A stretch of DNA of 47,804 nt from an uncultured Mycoplasmatota bacterium (GCA_946497955.1 CAMMMH010000010.1:1-47804); one strand, 5' to 3'; positions 1 through 7,892 are shown, counted from the first letter of the stretch. Made by a program: numbers and translations. Notes: generated from the letters alone by a model not told the origin.

Positions 1-17
1 ATATTTTTATAATTTTG

Positions 18-155
18 TTAACCCCTTTTTAAAGGTTTCCGAACAACTCTAATATATTTATCTACTTTGGAAGTCTGATAGTTACTTAATCTTCTTCTTA
101 TACGAGGTAGTGCTTCTAAATTTTCATTAATATATTTATTTAATCTTTCTTTCAT
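18..155 (-). CDS. small basic protein, 45 aa (MKERLNKYINENLEALPRIRRRLSNYQTSKVDKYIRVVRKPLKRG), uncharacterised
   Basis: Read on minus strand; ATG preceded by AAGGAGA RBS-like sequence, stop TAA at 18-20; absent from supplied ORF track because of size. Confidence 0.55.
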   Translation of the reverse strand: MKERLNKYINENLEALPRIRRRLSNYQTSKVDKYIRVVRKPLKRG

Positions 156-228
156 AAATTGTCTCCTTCAATGCGACCAAATTAATTATTAAATATAATA
201 CAATTATACCAGAAAGAAGGAGATGTGT

Positions 229-639
229 ATGCAAGAAAAATTAGATAAGTTAAAAGAAAATAGTATTTTAGGAGTAGAGGCTAAAGCTAATTTGAGTATA
301 TGTCCTGGTACAAGTGGAACAATCATAACAAAAGATAAGAAAGTATATGGTTACTCTTTATATAGTTTTATGACTCCATTTTTGGAGAAAAATAATATTC
401 CATTAGAAAATATATATTTAATAAAAGAATTAACAAGTGATGAGTATGATAAGATTCTAAAATTTGTCCAAGAAGAAATAATTAATAAAGAGTATGAATG
501 TATTCCTACACGAGATGGTTATTCAGCTGTTTTTGGAAAACTTAAATCTAGAATATTTTATTATCCAAATTGTTATGCTATTAATACTAAAGAATCTTTA
601 TATAATAAGACAAGAAAACTAATAGAAGAGGTTAAATAG
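229..639 (+). CDS. hypothetical protein (~136 aa)
   Basis: ORF; AGAAGGAG RBS ahead of ATG at 229 (the ATG at 223 is too close to the RBS). Confidence 0.75.
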   Translation: MQEKLDKLKENSILGVEAKANLSICPGTSGTIITKDKKVYGYSLYSFMTPFLEKNNIPLENIYLIKELTSDEYDKILKFVQEEIINKEYECIPTRDGYSAVFGKLKSRIFYYPNCYAINTKESLYNKTRKLIEEVK

Positions 640-650
640 CAACCTCTTCT
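624..650. terminator. convergent terminator hairpin AGAAGAGGTT-aaatagc-AACCTCTTCT
   Basis: 10-bp perfect inverted repeat overlapping both convergent stop codons, followed by TTTTC on +. Confidence 0.7.
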
Positions 651-1129
651 TTTTCATATTCCTTACATTTTTCTTCTAAGAGCCTAAAATTACAACATCT
701 ATCTTTAGTTCTTTTAGAAAGTTTATTAGTATCATATTTTAACATAAAGAAATTAACTTTATCTAATAATTCTCTTTTATGATTATTTAAATAAGTAGTT
801 TGTTCTATAATTAATTTTCTATATTGTTTATCTTTTACTAAAGGAAGTACTTCAGTTAAACAAGATATTGGGGTAGGTATCATGTTATTAATATTAACTA
901 TGCCAAGTTCACCATCTTTGATTTTAAACATATCAAGAGCTCTATTATTCATAGTTAAATGTTTTGGTTTAGGACTTGAAAGTGGAGCGAAATAAGTTTG
1001 ATTATTAAAAGTATAGACAACCCCTACATAAGGTCTAGTTTTGGTTTTATTATAAGCAACTCTATTATCAAATTTTCTTAAATAGTTAATGTAATTAGTA
1101 TTAATATAGTATATTTTTAATGTTTTCAT
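632..1129 (-). CDS. type III toxin-antitoxin system toxin, AbiQ/ToxN-like endoribonuclease (copy 1)
   Basis: 165 aa; motifs YLRKFDNRVAYNK, RPYVGVV, YFAPLSSPKPKH, NINNMIPTP typical of AbiQ/ToxN family; preceded by AGGAGG RBS and a tandem-repeat RNA array. Confidence 0.9.
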   Translation of the reverse strand: MKTLKIYYINTNYINYLRKFDNRVAYNKTKTRPYVGVVYTFNNQTYFAPLSSPKPKHLTMNNRALDMFKIKDGELGIVNINNMIPTPISCLTEVLPLVKDKQYRKLIIEQTTYLNNHKRELLDKVNFFMLKYDTNKLSKRTKDRCCNFRLLEEKCKEYEKEEVAI

Positions 1130-1155
1130 TTGAACCTCCTGATTATAATAATAAA

Positions 1156-1179
1156 GGGCGACTTAATTAAAAATCGCCC
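1156..1179 (-). terminator. terminator between antitoxin RNA array 1 and toxin 1
   Basis: Minus strand GGGCGA-tttttaattaag-TCGCCC followed by T-rich sequence; position matches the attenuating terminator of type III TA operons. Confidence 0.8.
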
Positions 1180-1180
1180 A

Positions 1181-1396
1181 CTTTTTTCAGTCCCTACTAC
1201 GGCAAGGGTATTCCACTTTTTTCAGTCCTTACTACGGCAAAGGTATTCCACTTTTTTCAGTCCCTACTACGGCAAGGGTATTCCACTTTTTTCAGTCCTT
1301 ACTACGGCAAAGGTATTCCACTTTTTTCAGTCCCTACTACGGCAAGGGTATTCCACTTTTTTCAGTCCTTACTACGGCAAAGGTATTCCACTTTTT
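1181..1396 (-). ncRNA. type III TA antitoxin RNA array 1: six 35-bp units (1181,1216,1251,1286,1321,1356) plus a partial seventh
   Basis: Perfect 35-bp periodicity; unit on + CTTTTTTCAGTCC(C/T)TACTACGGCAA(G/A)GGTATTCCA; units alternate A/B; minus-strand RNA has A-rich GAAAAAAG linkers. Confidence 0.88.
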
Positions 1397-1407
1397 GTTA
1401 CAACAAT

Positions 1408-1436
1408 ATAATATCAAATGAATTATATTTTGTAAA
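1408..1436 (-). promoter_or_regulatory. promoter of antitoxin array 1 (TTTACA-N17-TATTAT)
   Basis: -35-like TTTACA (rc of 1431-1436), 17-nt spacer, -10 TATTAT (rc of 1408-1413), directly upstream of array. Confidence 0.65.
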
Positions 1437-1443
1437 GCATTTT

Positions 1444-1941
1444 TTATACAGAAACTTCTTCTTTTTCATATTGCCTACATTTTTCTTCTAATAGATTAAA
1501 GTCACAACATCTGTTTCTTAATCTACTAGATAAGTGTCCTTTGTCATACCTTAATTTAAATTGTTTAACTTTATCTAATAATTCTCTTTTATGATCGTTT
1601 AAATAAGTAGTTTGTTCAATAATTAGTTTTCTATAATGTTTATCTTTTGCTAAAGGAAGTACTTCAGTTAAACAATTAATAGGAGTAGGAATCATGTTAT
1701 TAATATTAACTATACCAAGTTCTCCATCTTTGATTTTAAATATGTCAACTGCTTTTTCATTCATTGTTAAATGTTTTGGTTTAGGACTTGAAAGTGGGGC
1801 AAAGTAAGTTTGATTATTAAAAGTATAGACAACTCCTACATAAGGTCTAGCTTTATTTTTATTGTAGGCAACTCTATTATCGAACTTCCTTAAATAATCA
1901 ATATAATTAGTATCAATATAGTATATTTTTAATGTTTTCAT
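1444..1941 (-). CDS. type III toxin-antitoxin system toxin, AbiQ/ToxN-like endoribonuclease (copy 2)
   Basis: 165 aa, roughly 80% identical by eye to copy 1; same motifs; AGGAGG RBS. Confidence 0.9.
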   Translation of the reverse strand: MKTLKIYYIDTNYIDYLRKFDNRVAYNKNKARPYVGVVYTFNNQTYFAPLSSPKPKHLTMNEKAVDIFKIKDGELGIVNINNMIPTPINCLTEVLPLAKDKHYRKLIIEQTTYLNDHKRELLDKVKQFKLRYDKGHLSSRLRNRCCDFNLLEEKCRQYEKEEVSV

Positions 1942-1969
1942 TTGAACCTCCTGATTATAATAATAAAAA

Positions 1970-1993
1970 GGGCGACTTAATTAAAAATCGCCC
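1970..1993 (-). terminator. terminator between antitoxin RNA array 2 and toxin 2
   Basis: Minus strand GGGCGA-tttttaattaag-TCGCCC followed by TTTTTATT; same element as at 1156-1179. Confidence 0.83.
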
Positions 1994-1994
1994 A

Positions 1995-2109
1995 CTTTTT
2001 TCAGTCCCTACTTTGGCAAGGGTATGCCGACTTTTTTCAGTCCCTACTCTGGCAAGGGTATTCCGACTTTTTTCAGTCCCTACTTTGGCAAGGGTATTCC
2101 CACTTTTTT
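1995..2109 (-). ncRNA. type III TA antitoxin RNA array 2: three 36-bp units (1995,2031,2067) plus partial
   Basis: CTTTTTTCAG at 1995, 2031, 2067 (36-bp period); CCCTAC...GGCAAGGGTA stem conserved with array 1 but loop and linker differ. Confidence 0.85.
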
Positions 2110-2120
2110 GTTACAAGATT

Positions 2121-2149
2121 ATAGTATCAAATAAATTGAACTTTGTAAA
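2121..2149 (-). promoter_or_regulatory. promoter of antitoxin array 2 (TTTACA-N17-TACTAT)
   Basis: Same spacing and position relative to array as the array 1 promoter. Confidence 0.6.
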
Positions 2150-2188
2150 GACTTTTGTTATAATTTATTTAGAAAGTGAGTGGTCAAT

Positions 2189-3016
2189 ATGGCAAAACAT
2201 TATGATTTAGTTGGATCAGTTTATGATAAATATGCTAAAGGTAATAAATATAAAGAAGAAGAGATAATTAAAATACCTGGAGTTGCCTTGAAATCTTTAG
2301 AAGATATAGATAAATTTACAGCAGGACTTATTGGCCCTGAGGAATTAAAGAGCAAAATAGATAAAAAATATCAAAATAAATCTACTTTTGCTATAAGAGT
2401 TACCACAGATAATGAAAAATTTTATTATAAGAGCATTATTTATAATAATCCTAATCTAGTTAAAATAGCTAGTTCCTTAAAACAAAACACAGTATATAGA
2501 GCAAGTGGCCCTAGAACTATTAAAATGTATCTTGGTACTGATGATTTATTTATGGATGCCTGGGGGGAGGTTCTAAATAAAATAATAAATAGTAAAGTAA
2601 ATGATGAAGATAGGGAATGGTTATATAGCGTTTTTGGAGAAAAAAGTAGGTATACTACTTCTATTAATAGATATATAAAAGGTGATCCTTATGATAGTGA
2701 AACTGATAAAACATTGTTAGATTTAGAACAAGATTTTAGAGAGTATGAAGTATTTCGTAAATATCTTACTAATAAAGACAAAGCTAAAAATAAAACAACA
2801 ATATCTAATGTAAAAGTTACATCATCTAATATTCCTCTTAAAACTAGTTTAGATGTAATAGAAGAAAAACTAGGCAGTGATATTAGTTATGTGTCTTTAG
2901 ATGATGAAGATGATGACTATGAACCAGATGATTTTGCCTTTCTTTCTCCTGAAGAAAGAGAAAAAGCTTATGGTGAAGGTAATGAAGATATAGAAGAACA
3001 TAGGAGAAGACGTTAA
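2189..3016 (+). CDS. hypothetical protein with acidic C-terminal tail, translationally coupled to Xer recombinase
   Basis: ORF; stop TAA overlaps start of next gene (TAATG at 3014-3018); tail DDEDDDYEPDDF...EEHRRRR. Confidence 0.8.
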   Translation: MAKHYDLVGSVYDKYAKGNKYKEEEIIKIPGVALKSLEDIDKFTAGLIGPEELKSKIDKKYQNKSTFAIRVTTDNEKFYYKSIIYNNPNLVKIASSLKQNTVYRASGPRTIKMYLGTDDLFMDAWGEVLNKIINSKVNDEDREWLYSVFGEKSRYTTSINRYIKGDPYDSETDKTLLDLEQDFREYEVFRKYLTNKDKAKNKTTISNVKVTSSNIPLKTSLDVIEEKLGSDISYVSLDDEDDDYEPDDFAFLSPEEREKAYGEGNEDIEEHRRRR

Positions 3017-3903
3017 TGTTAGATGAATATTTAGAATATCTAGAATATGAAAGACATTATTCTAAATATACTATAGATAACTATGAAAGAGATATAGAAG
3101 AGTTTTTAGATTATTTAGATAAAGAGGGACTTAATTATTTAAAACTAGAATATAGTGATATAAGACTTTATTTAATGTATCTAAAAGATGAAAAACATGA
3201 GAAGTCTACTTCTATTAGTAGAAAACTTAGTGCTCTTAGAAGTTATTATAAATATCTTTGTAGTAATAATAAAGTAAAGACTAATTTATTTAACTTAATA
3301 TCATCTCCTAAGAAAGAACAGAAATTACCTAGATATTTTGAATATAACGAGTTAGAAGAATTGTTTAGTGTGCCAGACTTAAAGACTCCTTTAGGACAAA
3401 GAGATAGATTAGTACTAGAGATTATGTATGCGACAGGGATAAGGGTAGGAGAGCTAGTTAAGATTAGATTAAAAGACATTAATAGAAGTGAAAGAACTAT
3501 TCTTATTCATGGTAAAGGTAGTAAGGAGAGAATTGTTAATTATGGGGAGTATGCTAGTGATATATTAGATTTATATTTAAATAATGGTTATAAAGAATTG
3601 AATAAATTTAATAGTGATTACCTAGTTCTTAATAATCAAGGAAGAGTGATAACAGAACGGGGGATTAGATACATACTCACTAATTTAATTAAGAAAACAT
3701 CTTTACATAAAAATATATCTCCTCATATGTTAAGACATTCTTTTGCAACCCATCTTTTAAATGAAGGGTGTGATATTTTATCAGTAAAAGAATTATTAGG
3801 ACATGAGAGTATTTCCTCTACTCAAATATATACTCATATTACTAATGATAGATTAAAAGAAGTTTATTTACATAGTTTTCCAAGAAGTAATGTCAAAAAG
3901 TAA
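3016..3903 (+). CDS. tyrosine recombinase, XerC/XerD family
   Basis: 295 aa; ATGIRVGEL (R), HGKGSKERI (K), HMLRHSFATHLL (HxxR), LLGHESISSTQIYTHI (H, Y). Confidence 0.93.
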   Translation: MLDEYLEYLEYERHYSKYTIDNYERDIEEFLDYLDKEGLNYLKLEYSDIRLYLMYLKDEKHEKSTSISRKLSALRSYYKYLCSNNKVKTNLFNLISSPKKEQKLPRYFEYNELEELFSVPDLKTPLGQRDRLVLEIMYATGIRVGELVKIRLKDINRSERTILIHGKGSKERIVNYGEYASDILDLYLNNGYKELNKFNSDYLVLNNQGRVITERGIRYILTNLIKKTSLHKNISPHMLRHSFATHLLNEGCDILSVKELLGHESISSTQIYTHITNDRLKEVYLHSFPRSNVKK

Positions 3904-3940
3904 TAGCAGTTATAGATTTTACAAGTAACTGCTATTTTAT
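3902..3940 (+). terminator. terminator after xer gene
   Basis: AATAGCAGTTA ... TAACTGCTATT 11-bp stem followed by TTAT. Confidence 0.75.
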
Positions 3941-4038
3941 AATTGAAAAATAGGGCTCTATGTGTTAAATTAAATATAGATAGATAAGGTATAAGAAATG
4001 CAAATATAGCCACTATAAGAAGTAAGGGAGAAATATTT

Positions 4039-5874
4039 ATGGAAAAAGATAATAAGAAGATAATAACAATAGTAATGAGCATAATAATTATATTAGTATT
4101 AGTATTAGCGATAAGTTATGCTTACTTTTCTACAGAGCTTAATGGAACAGACCAAATGGTAAAAGTAGGAACATTAGATTTAGTACTAGATGAGACAAGT
4201 GAAGGGATAACTTTAGATAATGCAGTAGGTATAAGTGATAGTGAAGGTTTATCTTTAGATGGTTCTACTTTTGAACTTAGAAATAATGGTAATAAGGCCA
4301 TAGATTATACAATATATTTAGATGATAATACTATAGGAGATAATGATACAAGAATAGATGATAAGTACTTAAAGTATAATCTAAATAAGAATGGTGCAAA
4401 TAGTGGAGCGACTTTACTAACTAGAATAGGTGCTAATCCTAATAGAATATTAGATAGTGGAACCATAGAAGGAGATACTACTAATAAATATAGTTTAAAA
4501 CTTTGGATAACAGATGAAGTAGATGGAAATTATTCAGGTCAAGTATTTAGTGGTAAGTTAAGAGTAGAAGTTAGTCAAGAAAGAGAGAAAGAAGTTGCAA
4601 CTGTATTACTTAATAATATACCAGATGATAATCTTTATGATGATGGAACAGATACCTTTATAACAGGAACTGACCCTAATAACTATATTTGGTATTCAGG
4701 AAAGTTATGGAGAGCTGTATCTGTTAATAATGAAGAAAAAACTGTTAAATTAGTGACTCAGTGGAATATAAGTACTATTTCTTATGATAATGATAGCAGT
4801 GACTTTGAAAAAAGTTACATGCAAGAATGGTTAAATGATACAACAGTAGATGGCTTTTTAGGTAATTTAAGAGATTATGAAAACTTTATTGTAACCAATG
4901 CTGAGTGGAATGCAAGTATGATGACTGATAATAGTAAGCCACCAAGTGAAATCGAAGGAGGAACAATAATAACAGATGCTGTTGGACTTTTAAATAGATA
5001 TGAATATGCAAATAGTTATCGCGGAACGACTGATAAGAATGGTTATTTGAATAATGCACTATATTCATGGCTATTAACACCATATGATTACTCTAGTATT
5101 AATTCTATTTCAGCTTCTGGTTCTATAGTTCACCCACAAAAATTAGGTATTAATGGTATACGCCCATCTATAAATTTAATATCTAATGTAAAAATAGTAA
5201 GTGGCAAGGGTACAGCAGATAATCCTTATCGTTTAAAAGGAGATAAGGATACTAGCTTAAAAGGAACGCATCTAAATACAAGATATAGTGGGGAATACAT
5301 AACTTTTGGAACAGGAGATAATAATTTATATAGAATAGTAAGTCACGAGACTGAAGGATTAACAAAAATAACAAGTGCAGAGCCTTTAAAAAATGAAGGA
5401 TCTTTTATTACAACGGCTTTTGGTAATATATTATTTTCAAGTACAAATACAATTGGATTATTTTTAAACGGAGAATATCTAATAAATTATTTAGGGGAAG
5501 AATATAGTAATATGATAGAAGATAATACAACATGGTATTTAGGATTTGGAGGTCAAGGTACAAATTATAAACTAGCCAAATATACAGATAAAAGTATGTC
5601 AGGTTATGCTACAACAACAACTGCTAAAGTAGGTTTGCTTAGAATGGGAGAATTAATGTCAGGACAATTTGGTAGATATGAAAAAAATAGTAATTACTGG
5701 TTATTAACAACGTATAATACGTCTTACGTTCTTTCTGTATTATATGCAGGAGATATGAATACCTTTATGATGTATAGTTCTGCAATTAAACCATCTCTAA
5801 ATCTTAAATCTAATGTTGTAATAACTTCTGGAGATGGGACTTTACAAAATCCATTTGAAATTGAATTAGAATAA
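4039..5874 (+). CDS. exported/surface protein with TasA/CalY-like (SipW-type) N-terminus and two tandem copies of a C-terminal domain
   Basis: N-term hydrophobic helix then ISYAYFSTELNGTDQMVKVGTLDLVLDET; two domain copies each ending WLLTxY...(R/K)PS(I/L)NL.SNV.I.SG.GT..NP(Y/F). Confidence 0.7.
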   Translation: MEKDNKKIITIVMSIIIILVLVLAISYAYFSTELNGTDQMVKVGTLDLVLDETSEGITLDNAVGISDSEGLSLDGSTFELRNNGNKAIDYTIYLDDNTIGDNDTRIDDKYLKYNLNKNGANSGATLLTRIGANPNRILDSGTIEGDTTNKYSLKLWITDEVDGNYSGQVFSGKLRVEVSQEREKEVATVLLNNIPDDNLYDDGTDTFITGTDPNNYIWYSGKLWRAVSVNNEEKTVKLVTQWNISTISYDNDSSDFEKSYMQEWLNDTTVDGFLGNLRDYENFIVTNAEWNASMMTDNSKPPSEIEGGTIITDAVGLLNRYEYANSYRGTTDKNGYLNNALYSWLLTPYDYSSINSISASGSIVHPQKLGINGIRPSINLISNVKIVSGKGTADNPYRLKGDKDTSLKGTHLNTRYSGEYITFGTGDNNLYRIVSHETEGLTKITSAEPLKNEGSFITTAFGNILFSSTNTIGLFLNGEYLINYLGEEYSNMIEDNTTWYLGFGGQGTNYKLAKYTDKSMSGYATTTTAKVGLLRMGELMSGQFGRYEKNSNYWLLTTYNTSYVLSVLYAGDMNTFMMYSSAIKPSLNLKSNVVITSGDGTLQNPFEIELE

Positions 5875-5897
5875 AATATTATTCTAGTTCTTTTTTG
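5861..5897 (+). terminator. terminator
   Basis: GAATTAGAATA...TATTCTAGTTC stem (one G-U) followed by TTTTTT. Confidence 0.75.
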
Positions 5898-5983
5898 TAT
5901 TTATTTTCTTTATTTGCAAATACTATTAATATAATTTACACCACTTCTTAAATATGATAGAATATGAAACAAGGAGGGATTAT

Positions 5984-7189
5984 ATGTTTCGTAAAAATAA
6001 TAAAAGTGATGAATTAGATTATAAAGCTATTAATAGATTCTTTTATACTTCTAATAACTTATTAAAATTTGTTCTTGCTTTAGTTATTATACTTGCTATA
6101 TTACTTGCAACTTACTTAATTAAAGAATGGAATATCTTAGGTATTATTGGAACTATTTTATCAATAATATCTCCTGTATTTATAGGATTTGTTATTGCTT
6201 GGTTACTTGACCCTCTTGCAACTAAGTTCTCTCATAAAATGCCACGTGTTTTAGCATGTATCCTAACTTATTTAATCATCTTTGGTGGTATTATTTTAAT
6301 TCTTGTTTTGACTATCCCTACATTTTCAAGTGGGGTTACTGATATAGTTTCAGTTGTTCCTGATATCGTTGATAATGCTCAAGATTTTGCAAGCGATATG
6401 TTAGAGAAATTTGGTGATAGTAAACAAGTTGATAGTTATAAAGAAACTATGCTTAATAAGATAGAAAATGTTGGTAGTGACATTGCAAGTAGTTTACCTA
6501 ATACTATTTGGAACTTTGGTAGAGGTTTTATTAGTGGAGCGACTAATATAATTTTAGGTATTATGATTGGCTTTTATCTATTATTTGATTTTCGTAAGTT
6601 TCAAGGCCATTTACTAAGTATTATGCCTAAAAGATGGCATAAGAATGCTAAAGACTTGATGAGACGTATAAATGGTAAACTTAGAAGTTATGTTATGGGT
6701 GTTTTAGCAGTTATGGTTTTAGTTTTTATTACCCAGTCTATTGGCTTTAGTTTGGCAGGACTTTCCGCTCCATTCCTATTCGCTTTATTTTGTGCCATAA
6801 CTGATGTCATTCCATATATCGGTCCTTGGATAGGTGGTGCTCCTGCTGTTATTGTTGGTTTTACCATTGATCCAATGGTAGGAGTATTTTGTTTAGTTTC
6901 AGTAGTAGTTTGCCAGTTACTTGAAAATAACTTCTATCAACCTCTAATCATGGGTAAGACTATGAAATTACATCCTGTTACAATTATGCTTGGACTCTTG
7001 CTTTTTAATTATTTCTTTGGTATGATAGGAATGATAGTTGCAACACCTGTAATCGCTACTATTAAGATAATTTTTGAATTTATTATGGAACATTCTGAAT
7101 TGGGAGCGATGTTTAACAATTATCAAGAGAATAATAAGAAAACAGTGAAGGAATTGAGTACAAAAGAGCATCTTATAGAAGAGAGTTAA
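5984..7189 (+). CDS. AI-2E family transporter (YdbI/PerM-like membrane protein)
   Basis: Multiple TM helices; PYIGPWIGGAPAVIVGF, GKTMKLHPVTIMLGLL; AAGGAGGG RBS before ATG at 5984. Confidence 0.85.
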   Translation: MFRKNNKSDELDYKAINRFFYTSNNLLKFVLALVIILAILLATYLIKEWNILGIIGTILSIISPVFIGFVIAWLLDPLATKFSHKMPRVLACILTYLIIFGGIILILVLTIPTFSSGVTDIVSVVPDIVDNAQDFASDMLEKFGDSKQVDSYKETMLNKIENVGSDIASSLPNTIWNFGRGFISGATNIILGIMIGFYLLFDFRKFQGHLLSIMPKRWHKNAKDLMRRINGKLRSYVMGVLAVMVLVFITQSIGFSLAGLSAPFLFALFCAITDVIPYIGPWIGGAPAVIVGFTIDPMVGVFCLVSVVVCQLLENNFYQPLIMGKTMKLHPVTIMLGLLLFNYFFGMIGMIVATPVIATIKIIFEFIMEHSELGAMFNNYQENNKKTVKELSTKEHLIEES

Positions 7190-7319
7190 TGGTAGGTGAG
7201 AATTAACTAAGATCCTTTTGGAAAGCTAGTTCTAGAGTTTTGTAGGGATGACCTTTATCAAAATTAAGACCAAAGTAGGATGGTAACGTGTATTATACAC
7301 TCCTACAGTGGTCTTTTTT
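7190..7319 (+). promoter_or_regulatory. T-box-like leader (antiterminator plus terminator) upstream of kinase-kinase-alaS operon
   Basis: GTAGGA-[TGGTAAC]-GTGTA-TTA-TACAC-TCCTAC (7275-7306) reproduces the T-box helix A1 / 7-nt UGGN bulge / helix A2 layout; outer AAGACCA/TGGTCTT stem with T-run; precedes an aminoacyl-tRNA synthetase operon. Confidence 0.65.
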
Positions 7320-7343
7320 ATGTAATAATAGGAGTTGGTTTAG

Positions 7344-7892
7344 ATGAAGATATTTTTGTTAGCAGGTAAAGCTGGCTGTGGTAAAGATTTGCTTGGTAGT
7401 TATATGAAGACTAAATATGATTTTAAAGGTGATAGTGCTTGTATTCTTCATATAACGACACCTCTATATGAATATGCTAAAAACTATTTTAGTTGGGATG
7501 GTGATATGAGGGATAAACCAAGGGAGTTTTTACAAGAGATGGGAATTGAAGTAATTAGAAATACTTTACATAAAGATACATTTTTAGTAGATAGATTATG
7601 CGAGGATATAGATATATTAAAACATTACTTTGATGTCTTTATTATTACTGATGGTAGACTTGTTAGTGAATTTAATTTGTTAAGAGAAAGATTTCCTGAT
7701 ATTAAGATAATTCATGTAATTAGAGAAAATTATAATAATAATTTAACTGAAAAAGAGAGAAAACATATTACTGAGACAGATATGGATAATTATAAAGATT
7801 ATGATTATGTAGTTAATAATACTACTAAAGAAGAGTTATATAAAGAGGCAGATAAAATTATGGATATAGAAAGTGGGGTCGAATATTTATGA
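7344..7892 (+). CDS. P-loop nucleotide kinase (deoxynucleotide monophosphate kinase-like)
   Basis: Walker A LLAGKAGCGKDLL; kinase-like length and DGRLVSEFNLLRERFP segment. Confidence 0.6.
   Translation: MKIFLLAGKAGCGKDLLGSYMKTKYDFKGDSACILHITTPLYEYAKNYFSWDGDMRDKPREFLQEMGIEVIRNTLHKDTFLVDRLCEDIDILKHYFDVFIITDGRLVSEFNLLRERFPDIKIIHVIRENYNNNLTEKERKHITETDMDNYKDYDYVVNNTTKEELYKEADKIMDIESGVEYL

Noticed and set aside
1130-1411. 93-aa + strand ORF MNLLIIIIKGDLIKNRPLFSVPTTARVFHFFQ...
   Set aside because: Antisense read-through of the type III antitoxin repeat array. The 35-bp unit is not a multiple of 3, so the 'protein' repeat is an artefact cycling through three frames.
1181-2109. CRISPR array
   Set aside because: Direct repeats are contiguous with no unique spacers, and no cas genes are present; upstream of an AbiQ/ToxN toxin they fit type III antitoxin RNA.
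1932-2210. 92-aa + strand ORF MFSFEPPDYNNKKGDLIKNRPLFSVPTLARV...
   Set aside because: Antisense of antitoxin array 2. The 36-bp unit is a multiple of 3, which makes a peptide repeat look real, but the RBS, promoter and terminator logic is all on the minus strand.
3246-3479. 77-aa minus-strand ORF inside the xer gene
   Set aside because: Antisense to a clearly coding Xer recombinase; no RBS support.
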